64,000 nucleotides of DNA from Anthostomella pinea (Eukaryota > Ascomycota > Sordariomycetes > Xylariales > Xylariaceae), in NCBI GenBank assembly GCA_963556695.1, contig CAUWAG010000012.1, positions 744,001 to 808,000 of the forward strand. The letters are read 5' to 3'. Position 1 is the stretch's first letter, and every line of letters begins with the position of its first letter. The notes beneath the pieces are model-generated. The model saw only the letters and a program-made list of their open reading frames with translations, was not told where the DNA came from and did no database searches. Made by a program: the position numbers and the translations under genes. Positions 34,124 to 45,003 of the stretch are shown piece by piece.

Positions 34124-34555
34124 GTGGAATTCCATTGGGTTGACGTTGATCAACGATATTGCTCAACGGGTGGATTAGGTGGAGTTGGTCCCAGCCCTGG
34201 AGTCCAGTCACCCATCTCAGGTCTCGCGGATCCCGAGATCGTCAGCGTCGTCAAGCGCATTACGTCAAGATGCTCATCGAAAACGACCAGGCTGTTGCAT
34301 GGCAGTACACCACCGCTGCCAAGGTGTTCAGCTGGCTACTTTTAACTGGATATATTGTTGTCCCCTCGACCTTTACATCGGTTAGCCAGTCCGATGTCGT
34401 TGTTATCGCTCTCCAAGACGAGAAATCTACCTCAGGAGCTTTTCGGAATCCTCCTTTATTGACTATTGCGTCGCTCCTGTTCATTTTATCAATTGCCGCC
34501 TTGACATACATCTGGTGGATGCGGAGACATAGCTACATCTGGGTTCTCAACCGTG
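34124..34555 (+). pseudogene. Two-pass membrane protein gene cut by a LINE
   Basis: One frame begins MEFHWVDVDQ and continues to DPEIVSVVKRIT. The homology then shifts frame to HYVKMLIENDQAVAWQYTTA, with membrane segments AKVFSWLLLTGYIVVPSTF and LLTIASLLFILSIAALTYIW, and ends IWVLNR. Fungal relatives continue with LFLPGLLNS-like sequence and more membrane segments, but here LINE coding sequence begins (RRHGLRLGRIDQ). The gene therefore has a small frameshift near 34265 and a 3' truncation. Confidence 0.7.
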
Positions 34556-35845
34556 ACGACGTCACGGCCTCCGGCTTGGAAGAATAGACCAGAGACACCC
34601 TCTCGTCGGCAGGCTCCGAGTACAAGCTCGCAAGGAACCGACAAGGCTACAAAGGAGCTACCAGCTAGTTCCCGACTTCCAGAGACCGACACTCACCAAG
34701 CCATCGTGGAAGAAGCCCCCAATCCGCAAGGACAAAGACGAAGAAACAGAGCTCTTCAAGTCATGGCTATGGGGGAGAAACGTGAACACTGACCTTGTCA
34801 TCTACTCGGACGGATCGCAGTTGGACGACCAAGACACAACCCGCACTGGATGGGGTTTTACCATCAGGAAAGGCGACACTACACAAGAGGTGTATCGGGG
34901 AAAGGGCAGACTTTTCCAAACAGAAATGGTAGACGCTGAAGTCCATGGCGCTCTCCAAGATCTCGCAGCAGCCAGGGCGATTGGGCGCGAAAAACGGCTG
35001 TACGTCTGCCTTGACAACACGTCGGTGGTAGATGGGCTCAATGGGACTCCACCTGAGACATCACAGACCATTTTTCTATGATTCCAAGAACTAGCCACAG
35101 CACACACTCCTGGGGTGACCGTCAAGTGGATCCCTGGACACAGAGATATCGATGGCAACGAAGCTGCTGACGTACTAGCAAAAGAGGGTGCCATGCTAGA
35201 AACGGAAGCGACGAACCTTCCCACAATCTCTTGGGTAAAAAGAGATCACAAGAGGAAGGGCAAGAGAGAATTCGATCAATGGTGGGAAGGTCAATCAGAA
35301 CCTAGGTATCGAGAAGTATACTCGCACACGGTAACCAAGAGGAACCTTATATCTTTCGAAAGGAGCACTTTGCACAGACTTCTAGCGGCCAGATCTGGAC
35401 ATGGCGACTTTGCTGGATACCACGAACGTTTCGGGCATACGGACTCGAATGACCACTGCAGCTGCGGTGAAAGGAAAACACCGCAGCATATTTTCTTTTG
35501 CGAAAGGCTTAGGAAAAACCGGCTGCTGCCCAGGTACTCGCCTAGGGCAGCTTGTTTACAATACTTGGGGGAGAGGAGCGCGGAATGGGCAAGATTCGTT
35601 GAGAAGAGCAAGTTCTTCTCATCAATCTGCCCCCGATAGATAGCTGTTCTTGAAGGACCAGATGGATGACCCTAAAGTCATGCCACTGCAACAGCGGGGA
35701 TGGGCTCGTGAGCGGGTCTGACTGTACTTATTATCTTGATACCTCCACAACCCTGCGATGCAGAGGCTCTGGGAGGCGTGGTTTGCACTACGGAGGAGCT
35801 ACCCCCCACGTTAAATACAAAACAAACAAACAACAACACACCCCC
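34556..35845 (+). mobile_element. 5'-truncated LINE: RNase H end plus 3' UTR and tail
   Basis: The frame runs from IDQRHPLVGRLRVQ through KPSWKKPPIRKDKDEETELF to an RNase H domain (NTDLVIYSDGS with the first Asp, TEMVDAEVHGAL with the Glu, VCLDNTS with the second Asp, GHRDIDGNEAADVLA with the last) and a cysteine-rich C-terminus (CSCGERKTPQHIFFC) to TAG at 35639. One internal TGA at 35079-35081 interrupts it. The 3' UTR (35640-35815) ends in an AAACAAACAAAC tail. This is the part of the element that lies outside the window for the copy at position 1. Confidence 0.88.
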
Positions 35846-35875
35846 TCAGCCAGGCAGGCAACGGCTCTGGCTGAA

Positions 35876-37430
35876 CTAGTCTATAGAGTAAATTACTTCA
35901 GGGTCTTGACTCAGAATCTCTTCTCTCTTCTTAATGGCTCCCTCCTGTGACCTCAAATCAAGCTGCCTCGCCCGAGTGTCTACCAATCCCAACTGATCCA
36001 GAAATCCTGCCCACCGTTGAGCCGGCAAGGCCTTGGTCAACCCATCCGCTTTCATCTGCGCTGAAGGCGTGTACTCGATGCTGACAGTTCCTCGTTCCAC
36101 TTCTTGTCGAAGCCAATGGTTGTGTATGTCCACATGCCGCAACTTGGTTTTTAAGAGGGCAATTTCAGCGGTCACTAACTTAATCGTCTGTGTATTGTCG
36201 CATTCCACTTTGATCTTCTCGCGTTCGAGTTGAACACCAAGTTCCGTAACCAGCCGGCTGATATACAGAGTCTCTTTGACTGCCTGAGCCAGTGCGAGTA
36301 GTTCCGCTTCTGTAGTCGATGTAGTAACCGTGTCTTGTTTGTTGGCCCTCCAGCCGATCAATCCTCCGAAGAGAGTCATGGCGAATGCCTGAGAGCTCTT
36401 TCTGTCAGAAGTATTGTCGGCAAAGGAAGCATCACTGGCCACCACTAAATCGTCTCCTCCTCCAAACTGGAGAGAGTAGTGTCTTGTTTTGTATAGGTAT
36501 CGGATGACTCGGTCGGCGGCATTCTGATGGATCTGACTTGGGTTCGTAAGGAATTTTGCGAGGCATGATGTTGCGAAGGCTATGTCTGGTCGTGTGGAAA
36601 CGGAGGCAAATAGGATGGAACCAATCTTTCGTTGGTATTTCTGGATCTCGTGAGGGGCGGCGTGATCTTGCCAGGGCAGTAGTTCTTCTGTACCCATTGG
36701 GACCTCAGGGAGTCTGTCGGTCAGGTTGATTAGCTTGGTTACTTTCTCAATGTAGGAGGTCTGGGATAGCCAAATCTTTCGCTGGGGCCGGTCCCGAATG
36801 ATTTCCATTCCAAGGAACCATTGAACGTGCTCGCCTCCAGTGATCTCGTATCTTCGTTGAAGCTGCTGAACCACGTCTTGGACATCTTCTTGTGCGTGTT
36901 TTTTATATGCGACGATCACGTCGTCCACGTAGAAGAATATCATGATTCCTTTTCTTGTATAACAGCACGGCTCATGTGGAACTGGGTTGAATCCCAAGCT
37001 GGCCAGAGTCTTTGAGAACTCCTTTTGCCATAGCAATGGAGAAACCTTTAGCCCATAGAGTGCCTTATTCAACTAAAGAATTGTACCTTTCTTGCAATAG
37101 CCGTGTGGCATTTGCATAAAGATCTTCTCATTGATAGGGGCGTGTATAAAGGCGTTGACAACGCCGTACTGGATCATCTCGAGGTCAAACTTGGCCGCCA
37201 GGGCTATCAAGGTTCTGAACGATCTTCCAACAAGAGTAGCTGCATACGTTTGCTCTGAATGCAGCCCCTTCTGTTGATCTCCTCTGACCACGAGACGTGC
37301 CTTGCACTTGATGAACCTCCCATACTTATCAAACTTATAGACATACACCCACATGCAGTCCAAGATTTGATGCCCTCGTATAGATGGGTCTTTCTTTCGG
37401 ATCTTCCAGGTTAGGTTGGGAGACAGCTAC
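35876..37430 (-). pseudogene. Copia pol fragment (reverse transcriptase-RNase H)
   Basis: Read from about 37430: GHQILDCMWVYVYKFDKYGR, KARLVVRGDQQ, an in-frame TAG at about 37073 (a Gln codon expected before LNKALYGLK), then the RT active site FFYVDDVIVAYK, FLGMEII, and Copia RNase H (SDASFADN, TTEAELLALAQA, LRHVDIHNHWLR). The frame ends at 35876. Integrase and gag are missing upstream and no LTR was identified. The LINE tail at 35845 abuts its 3' flank, so the Copia may have been the LINE target. Confidence 0.9.
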
Positions 37431-37519
37431 CCGTTTCCGCCAAATAAAGACGCCTACAAAGAATGATATGATAGAACATATAGGACCTACTCAACGGTGG
37501 CTGGATGCTGAAGTGAGTG
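37431..37519. other. Short non-coding spacer
   Basis: No recognisable feature between the Copia fragment and the MITE-like end. Confidence 0.4.
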
Positions 37520-37610
37520 CACCATCAGGATGACTGATAGGCAGGCCACACGGCAGAGGGAACTGACCCATGGATACAGACATCCTGGATCCCGTAGTAT
37601 CTAATTAGTA
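37520..37610 (+). repeat. MITE-like right part
   Basis: AGGATGACTGATAGGCAGGC, CATGGATACAGACATCCTGG and ATCCCGTAGT match the internal module of the 23615 element. Confidence 0.6.
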
Positions 37611-37936
37611 AAGTATTCCGCGATACAAAGCACAAGGAGACCCAGGGCGATGTCGATGACGACGGCAAGGGCGTGCAGCTCACGGACGGGGGCAACACCA
37701 CGAGTAGCTGTTTCTTCTACAAGAACTCATGCGAGTGTGTGCCCTATAAGTATATCATCATCGAGGCGGGCGACACCAAGTTCGTCTCGGTGCCGGACAA
37801 CTTCCAGGGCCACATCATGCGCGGCACGCCCGACAGTAACCTCGACGGCAACGCACCCCAGCTCGGCACCTGGCTCGAGTTCAGCATCGACACCGACGGC
37901 AACGGCTGGATCGACATCTCGCTTATACAGCATTGA
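37611..37936 (+). pseudogene. Fragment of a secreted Cys-rich fungal protein
   Basis: The frame CGC GAT ACA through TGA at 37936 encodes DGKGVQLTDGGNTTSSCFFY, a CECVP element, and FSIDTDGNGWIDISLIQ. This resembles fungal thaumatin-like or osmotin-like secreted proteins near the glycine-tryptophan-aspartate block, but no signal peptide remains and the C-terminal Cys segment is lost. Codon third positions are strongly GC in this frame, unlike the flanks, supporting a once-real gene. A larger ORF in an overlapping frame (37650-37943) is Ser/Arg/Thr-rich and is judged a shadow. Confidence 0.5.
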
Positions 37937-38659
37937 AGTGTAATTAGCGTGAGTCACGCGGCTAGGCGATGAAAACACTCCCTCAACCGTCCATGATACC
38001 CACGATCTTCAGGTTGTAGCCTAGGCGGTGGCGGACGGACCACCCTCTCTAAATCCATAAGTTGGCAGTCTCTGCTGGCTTCTGGAATATTTATGAGTCA
38101 TCCTCAAGGCGCGCTCCAGGCTTTGGCACTTGTCACGACTTTACCTCTCGAATTTCAGTCGTTTCCTCTTGACGGCCTTCTGCTGATGAATGATACTCAT
38201 GGGCTGCTTTTATCAACGCGTGAGAGGAGCTCGCTGGCCTCATAGGGGCTGAGCACTACCAGAATGCGTGAGGTGCACTAATCGTTGACGTGTGTTGAGC
38301 CAAGGCATTCTCAAGTTGCAGGAATTATTCGTGCCATGGGCCATGTCGTCTGGAGACCGATTGGATACCAGGCATGCTTGGTTGGTCGATGACTCATAGC
38401 AACCGGTTAGTCAGGACATGGGTTGTAAGGCAAGTCAAGAGGCGGGTAGGAATGGTTGGCTATGACTAGTCGATACTACCACAATTATCTAATAAAACAG
38501 TTCAAGTATTTAGGTCCGAGTAACTTTGTCTGGTATATATAAAGCTGATATAAATAAAGTAGTATTTCAAAGTGATGTCTGGGAATACCCGCTGCCTGCC
38601 TTCACCATATCGACGAGTTAGTAAAACATACGCTCGAGTCTGTTGCTCCAATTTACGCC
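37937..38659. other. Non-coding upstream of the bZIP gene
   Basis: Contains a weak MITE-type word (GGAATGGTTGGC, 38448) and a TATATATAAAGC box at about 38533-38545, roughly 120 bp before the bZIP ATG. Confidence 0.45.
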
Positions 38660-39508
38660 ATGTCTCAATATCAATGCACCTATGCTACCGCCCCGGCGCC
38701 GAGGCAATACTCGCACGGGACGAGCAGTGCCTTCTCCGGGTCTGCCAAGCCCGACGAGGATTGGACCACGATCTCAGATCCTGCTGAGCGTCGAAGAATA
38801 CAGAACAGGATTGCTCAGCGCAACTACCGTATGTCGCTACAGCTCTGCTTGCCGCAATTCTAGTCATGAGGCTGACAGTTCCTTATAGGCAAGAGGGTAA
38901 AGAGACGACTAGAAGACCTAGAGAGACAGGTGGACTCGTTAAATGAAACACTATCGCCTAAGAACACACCCGAGCATCAGACATCGTCCAGCAGCCGTGG
39001 CAACAATAAGACATCCCCCTACAAGGCGCCAAGATCGTCATTAGCGTCCCAGAAGCCCGCGCAGCCGCCGCAATACACACCGCCAATAAACCACTATGTT
39101 TCCTTCGACGACCGAAAGCAGCCACACACTCCCCCATTCATTACCTACTCGGCATATCCGCTGCCTGATGATATGCTCGTGCGGTCCTACCACTCGGCCC
39201 AGCCCAACCACCAGATTACCCCGGCCGTTTGCGATCCCAAGTACATTGCCGCGGCTAGTATTTGCGCCCTACCGTCCTTAACGCACTTTGGCAATACCAT
39301 CAAGAAAGGAACATGCCCGTTCGACATGCCCGTTCGACATGCCCGTTCGACATGCCCCGTACGTGTGCTATGGATTCATACCCAGCAGCGTGGAAGACCC
39401 CAAGAGATGCCTATCCGGCAGAGCAGGCAGCAGGATCCTGCCTGTGGTCATGAACGTGAATCTGTGAGATTTCAAAGTGTTCTATTGAAGGAGAGGAACC
39501 AGGAGTAG
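38660..39508 (+). CDS. bZIP transcription factor, 3' end replaced by an LTR
   Basis: Exons 38660-38828 and 38889-39508 join within a conserved Arg codon (C|GC) to give the classic basic region [21 protein letters not shown] and a short zipper [15 protein letters not shown] (about residues 43-80). The middle is Pro/Ser/Thr-rich. The open frame runs into the solo LTR at 39463, so the last 15 or so residues and the stop come from the LTR. A tandem CCGTTCGACATGC repeat (39318-39358) near the 3' end adds residues of unclear relevance. The protein might still be made and bind DNA as a dimer, but its native C-terminus is lost. Confidence 0.75.
39311..39360 (+). repeat. Short tandem repeat inside the bZIP exon
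   Basis: A 14-bp unit CCCGTTCGACATGC occurs three times in a row. A related CGACATGCCCG word lies at 44339. Confidence 0.8.
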
Positions 39509-39676
39509 TTCCTGAAGGGCAGAAGGCCCTTATATATAAGGAATACAGAAAGATGTATGTGGAAAGGGACAGTGTGTCCTTTTCTAGCAATCCTAGCACG
39601 AAGGACAGATATGGGGTTTTGGTAGGATTGGTGACGTTGAGACCTCAGGGTGAACCAGAACCCCTAGATTCCAACA
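39463..39676 (-). mobile_element. Solo LTR with 5-bp target-site duplication GAATC
   Basis: On the minus strand it begins TGTTGGAATCTAGGGG and ends TTTGAAATCTCACA. GAATC flanks it on both sides (39458-39462, 39677-39681). The terminal 25 bp match the 3' end of the LTR at 12563-12757, so the two families are related. Confidence 0.9.
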
Positions 39677-39957
39677 GAATCTAACCTAGCTACAGTCCCT
39701 CATTAAAATAAAGAAGGGGCATAGTGGCTTTTCAATTTAAGATTTGATGACAACTCATCAACCGTCTCTAGTTTCCTTCCCGCATCTGCACTTAGTGGAG
39801 TCTCCACGAAATGGCGTGAGGTGGGCGTGGATCGAGGCTAAAGTAGACCTAATACTCAGTTGGTGAATTGCAACATTTCATTACAGACGCAGTACATCTC
39901 GCGACAATTTCACTAAAATTCCTGTATGTTAAGGAAGCGAAGAGGAGAACAACAACA

Positions 39958-40534
39958 TTGTTTGTTTTGTTTGTTTTGTTTGTTTGTTTTGTATTTAACG
40001 TGGGGGGTAGCTCCTCAGTAGTGCAAACCACGCCTCCCAGAGCCATTGCATCGCAAGGTTGTAGAGGTGTCAAATTAGATACATTCAGATCCGCGCACGA
40101 GCCTATCCTCGCTGTAGCGGTACCAATCTGGAGTGTTCAGATGGTTTTAGTCAATACCCAAGCACGATTCCGTCAGAAAAACCTCCTATCTAGTGACAAA
40201 GCGACCCAGTGAACCTCAGTTCTCTGGTGTACATATCGTTCCAGTAGCCGTTCGATATATGTCGCATTGGTGGGTGGAGTAGGTGTTTGTTATCTGCTGG
40301 CGAGGGAAACCACAAGGGGGAAAACCTCGCAGGAGTGGGTATTGTGGAGACAAGCTGCTTGGCTATCGGGCTCTGCGATAAAATGGGGCCTCTCCACTGT
40401 CGTGTGCTGGTTATCGACTCGCACAAGCCGGGTCAGAAAGGGGGCCATAGCAGGATTCGAACCCACTTGTTCTCGTCGCCCACCGCACAAACGAGAACAC
40501 AACCAGGCGCATTTGACCATTGCGCCATACGGCC
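39958..40534 (-). mobile_element. tRNA-derived SINE, copy 2
   Basis: 577 bp on the minus strand flanked by a perfect 15-bp target-site duplication AGGAGAACAACAACA (39943-39957 and 40535-40549). The 5' end is a tRNA-like head (40443-40534) with acceptor halves GGCCGTA and TATGGCC, D-arm GCGC/GCGC and B box GGTTCGAATCC. The body is shared with 57474-58036. The last 130 bp (GGCTCGTGCGCGG to ACGTTAAATAC plus AAACA tail) match the LINE 3' end at 35700-35845. Confidence 0.92.
40443..40534 (-). ncRNA. tRNA-like promoter head of SINE copy 2
   Basis: Contains A-box-like TGGCGCAATGG and B box GGTTCGAATCC, so RNA polymerase III transcription is plausible. The region where the anticodon arm should be folds instead as a 9-bp stem TGTTCTCGT/ACGAGAACA with a 14-nt loop, so it is not a functional tRNA. 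Confidence 0.75.
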
Positions 40535-40655
40535 AGGAGAACAACAACAGAACCCTTTTGTCTCTGGGGCAAGGCCGACCAGATGCCTTGGGCCAAGAAG
40601 TCTGCCTGACTTCTTTCCTCATCCCATGAGTCCCTGGACCTGAAGTCGCGGTTGC

Positions 40656-40850
40656 GCACCACATGCCAGCCAAGGCGGAAGTTCACAACCTGATTTTGCG
40701 CCATTTCGAAGTACTTGCGTTCACCTTCGGAACCTGTTGGGACCAGATGGATGACCCTAAAGTCATGCCACCGCAACAGCGGGGATGGGCTCGTGAGCGG
40801 ATCTGACTGTACTTATCTTCTGATACCTCCACAACCCTGCGATTAAAGCA
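40656..40850 (+). repeat. LINE 3' end fragment
   Basis: GACCAGATGGATGACCCTAA through CTCCACAACCCTGCGAT matches 35657-35757. It is truncated before the tail. Confidence 0.7.
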
Positions 40851-41744
40851 ATACCAATTGTTTTATCTTGTCAAAAAGCTACCAGAACTGCTAAGAGTTT
40901 CTGCTATCCAATGAAGCGCTGAACTCCATAAGTGTGACCTCTTTAAAATACCTTCGTTCTCTGTGGTCTGACTCTTTAATATAGAAAGCCATTTATAATA
41001 GTTAATAAATTATGTATTCTGCTACCGTAGCTTCGTACTCCTCGCATACCACAGAGGACTGCATCATCACAGCCGCACATAACAAAAGAGTACCATTGCT
41101 TATTACAAGAATGGATGACCCAACAGTGAGCTCCCAAGTGCCGAGCCTGAAAAGCAGCCGCGGATGTCTCGTTAGTTTTGCGGAGGGCTTTCCGAATCAT
41201 CTACCACCCGAAGTCTCGCTGAGAGCGCATACCCTGCAGGGTCGACCACGTTGGCAAACCACCCCAGAAAACCCGTTTCGTCGTCTCGGATGAAATTTAT
41301 AGCCCTTCGAACTGGTTGGCCAGCGGCTATTACCGGAGACAGTGAGTCCGGACTCAACCTTGTACATGAGCTGCATTGTGATCCGCTTCATATCTTCGAT
41401 CGCGTCAGTTCTTAAGGTTGCACCTGACCTTGAATCTGCGTATGTGTGGCTCACTTCCTTGGTTGTTTAGTGACATCTAAAAATAGTGCAGTGAGGTAAG
41501 GGCGTGACATCGTACTTATCTTGACGTCGCCAGCTAAATTCAGTAGAACCTGGCTCCCGATGATCGTTTCAAATTTGACCTTCTTTCTGCTTCGCAGGGT
41601 GGCTGTACTGCATTTCTGAGTGAGGTAGCGGATCATGAGATTAATTGGATAACAGTCAGCTAAGATGAAACCGAATCATGAGCAGGGAATACATCGTGAG
41701 TGGGACAGAAATGAGCTTGGCGTATTAGCTTGAGGTTTCCTCGC
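40851..41744. other. Non-coding, no clear feature
   Basis: Several short ORFs on both strands (40976-41454) without recognisable domains. Confidence 0.4.
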
Positions 41745-41900
41745 TCCCGACATGCATGTAAATGAGTGGTCACAAGTGGCTCATAACCAGCCTCACTTTA
41801 TCCCATGCATGTGTATTACACCACGTTACTGCTTCTTAACTAATCATTCATAGACGCTCGGTAGCATCGAAATTGCGCCATCGGACGAGGCACCGCTAGT
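41745..41900 (+). repeat. MITE-like module
   Basis: CGACATGCATGTAAATGAGT, CCCATGCATGTGTATTACAC and CATCGGACGAGGCACC correspond to the left half of the MITE family; terminal repeats are missing. Confidence 0.65.
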
Positions 41901-42249
41901 TAATATACAGTCTGAAAGGGGAGTTGGTCGATTGTCCTTTGTCCTCATCAAATACCTATTATATAAAGCCGGACTCTTCCATACTTCAAGTACGTCTTAG
42001 TAGTTTATATCTTTTATTAGATCTTACAAACGACTCTCATCTCCCTGCCTCTCCCGCGAGAATATTCATATTCTACATACAACCTATCCCTCAATAGCAA
42101 CAATAGCATTTCTTTCACCACATCTATACCACACTACAACTCCAACATGCTTAGTAGCAATCTCAACGTCCTCTCAACAGTGGCTACTGCTCTTTCAAAT
42201 AATCCTGCTCACGATGTCGCCGCAATGAACGGAGTCTTTCGCCATTACC

Positions 42250-43153
42250 TTGATCTTTGCCCAGATAAGAAACCCGACTGGGGCGAGCCATCTCCCTCAT
42301 CCCCAGGGCCGTAATAAGAATAATCAGCAGAATATTTACAATCGAGGGAGTGACATGAGCAGCATGTCGAGGCACCCGCAAGATATGTATGTGTATGAGA
42401 TGGCTGATTCTTTTTTTATTGACAGTATGATCAGCAACAGATCTACTCATTTGTGCCTTCTGCCGGTGCGCAGCGACACTGGAGGCCTCGACGCCGCTAC
42501 CAAGAGATCGAGCGCTTGTATCAGTGCTGCTGGTATGACTGTGAGAAGGCTTATGGCACTCTGAACCATTTAAATACCCATGTCATGATGCAGAGACATG
42601 GGCAGAAGTGAACACCTTACGGTATGTCAATTGGCTCTTTATCTCAAAAGGGGATCTCATCCCAAATCTAAAAATACCTGACAGTAGCTTGCCAAATGGC
42701 CTGCCCGTGATCTGTACTAGAGGCTCGCGTGGTCGTCCTTGGTCAGGGACCAGACCAGCAATCAATCAAGCGTCGCTAGGTTGAGCTGTACTAGTGTCTG
42801 AAGGATATGCCATAGCATAGTGTTGAAACGGTCGTATTTGTAATTGCTAACCTAACCAATCGATAGAATTCAAGGAGATTCAGGAGGCATGGAAGGCACG
42901 CAAGAAGGAGGAAGATCAGCAGCAAGAAGCCGCAGAGGAAGCAGGCTGGCAGCGTCATGCCCAAGCCGTGGCGTCTGCCCGTACCCAGGTTCAGAACGGG
43001 GGACCTGACGGAGGCGACGCCGGGCAACCGCTGTCATCGTACCCGGCAAGCCGGCAAGTACAGGGGCTGCCTATTGGGTACCAGGCCGCTACGGACCTAT
43101 CAAACGTAGGCTACCGTGGGGCTAGGGAGGTGCGCTGTCGCAGGGGCCACTAG
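42250..43153 (+). pseudogene. C2H2 zinc-finger protein gene with one nonsense codon
   Basis: The finger is clear: RRRYQEIERLYQCCWYDCEK followed by AYGTLNHLNTHVMMQRHGQK (CX4C...HX5-6H type). TGA at 42609-42611 follows where an Arg (CGA) is expected, and the frame then continues TPY across an intron (42622-42866, GTATGT...GATAG) into EFKEIQEAWKARKKEEDQQQ and a Gln/Gly-rich tail to 43153. An upstream exon reads NKNNQQNIYNRGSDMSSM and needs a tentative very short intron (about 42391-42425). This is a conserved fungal family with unknown target genes. If the stop is real it removes the basic helix. Confidence 0.75.
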
Positions 43154-44015
43154 GGGATGCCACATGAACCATCACAACGCTATTTGACAGCTATGAAGCA
43201 ACTCATTTCTTGTATGTTATGCTCTAGCCAAATTTGCCGGAAGGAACTTATGCTTTGCTGCCTTTTGTTTGCCTAAGATTGGGTTGGTATACCATTTGCG
43301 ATTACTGTCTCTCTTGCTGACTTGAGTCTAATAATAAAGGAGATATAACTGTGAACAAAATGGCCAAGTAAGGATGCGATAATATTCAAAAATTGAGAGT
43401 AAAAGGATACGACTCTATGATTAAATTTTAATCATAAGAACATGATAAGCTAGAATCATAACAAAATATATATCATAGACCTCTTGTTTATTATAATTCA
43501 TATAGGTTAGAGCCTGTCACAACAACTTAGATTTGCAGAGTTCACACGGGAACAGCTGAGAAAGTCCACTAAGTAGGTCTGAACTTAGAACCGTACAACC
43601 GCTCCTCCTCTAGATCTGACATTTTCTTTCAATAATTTCTGTGGTGTACCTCTAGAAAGAATCCTTCACAGAAAACACCAGACCTAGAAACCTGCCCCTG
43701 GGCAGGAGTAGTAGGGTATACCTAGTAATAAGATCCAGCAATGGCTCGACTTTTGACGTGCTGGACCGGCGGCAAGCTTGTCAATGACAAACATCTAAAT
43801 CTGGATATGTGTCTATTTATGGATAATAATGGTGATATCAGGGCAGTTATTGGCTTCTTGACTCGCTCTGGTTAAGAACAGAGCAAATTACAGCTGATTC
43901 AAAGCTTTGTCTCACGCATAGGCAGGTATCTCTATTTATTGATTGTAGACGCTGAGACATACCAGAGTCGATGCGTTATCTGCCCCAACATCATCGAATC
44001 TAGCTCGCTCACGCC
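43154..44015. other. AT-rich non-coding region
   Basis: 43105-43195 shares sequence with 33973-34032. The remainder (43380-43900) is AT-rich with no gene seen. Confidence 0.5.
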
Positions 44016-44632
44016 ATGGCTAAGCGGCGAAACACACACAACAAGAAACAGAAAGACAAGGTCCGGAAACGAGGCACATCTTTGCAAAAAAAGACGGTGG
44101 AATTGGGCGAAACAGCAAACGTTCTCACAGCCCTTATCTACTGGAACCTGACCCATAACCACTTCAAAAAGGCGGTATACGTTCCCAAAGGGCAGTCATT
44201 GCCGGACGCTACTGAGGTAGGCCTGGGCTCGCGGTCTTGCCACAGCGCGAACCACGTGGCTATTAATCAAGGTAGCTTACTATGGAGTAGCTTTACAGGC
44301 ATCTTGCATCAGCATGGACCAATCCGATCTCTCCAGGTCGACATGCCCGCACGAAACGTCCGAGACTAGCCCGGAAGTGCAAGAATACTCGTGAGGGAAG
44401 CGAGACTGAGAGCATTACAAGCTTGGAAAATCCCAGCCTACCTGCCGAGGAGGACCTGTTCGTCGACCACCAGCAGTCTGATGGTTGTAATGACCCGGAA
44501 TGCTGTAATTCTCACGACTCAATCCACTACGACCCGGCTTTGAATACTACATGTGCCGCCGTAACAGACCCTATGCAGGGCCACGAAGACCCAATGCACA
44601 CACTCGCTCGGGTCTCTCTACCAGATAGGTGA
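44016..44632 (+). CDS. Small MADS-box-like protein
   Basis: Exons 44016-44216 and 44291-44632 (GTAGGC...GGAGTAG intron, 74 nt) join to 180 residues. The N-terminus (AKRRNTHNKKQKDKVRKRG, then TSLQKKTVELGETANVLTAL and YVPKGQSLPDA) follows the MADS pattern: a basic helix, a KK..EL helix and a strand. It is diverged, and the strand IYWNLTHNHFKKAVY is atypical. The second exon has a basic patch (RTKRPRLARKCKN) and an acidic Cys-containing tail. If correct it is a DNA-binding regulator. An alternative acceptor at 44302 would give a shorter protein. Confidence 0.5.
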
Positions 44633-45003
44633 AACAGCATAGTCTTGACAGGTTGGAGAACTGCTCACCATTGGTAGTCGGCGCTGGGATAGAGATAGGG
44701 CATGATTCGCAGCCGACACAGCTATTCGAATCGAGCAACGCGATGGGGGATGCCGGGTCATGGCACTGGGATCCCTCTTCGATGGACGCTCCAGGGGAAG
44801 AGATCGAAGCTAGCGTCCCATGGAACTATATTTATGAAGCCGAAACTCCTGTGCTAGGCACGAATGTTGGCAAAATACATAATTTTACACAGGATTCCTT
44901 GATCCGCCGAGCAGGCAAGGACAGGCCAGGGACGGGATTTTCTTGGCGACAGGTTCCTTTAGATATAATGGCACGGCAAATACTGGATTTGTTCCGTCCT
45001 TAA
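44633..45003 (+). CDS. Hypothetical acidic ORF, possibly the MADS-like C-terminus
   Basis: A clean frame (GAGIEIGHDSQPTQLFESSN, WHWDPSSMDAPGEEIEASVP, FSWRQVPLDIMARQILDLFR) ends at TAA 45003. It starts right at the stop of the MADS-like frame without a good ATG, so it may be a further exon of that gene joined by an intron I could not place, or a read-through relic. The Trp/Asp-rich composition resembles an activation domain. Confidence 0.4.

Noticed and set aside
37650..37943. 97-residue Ser/Thr/Arg-rich ORF
   Set aside because: It overlaps the better frame encoding a secreted-protein fragment; its composition is what an out-of-frame GC-rich coding sequence gives.
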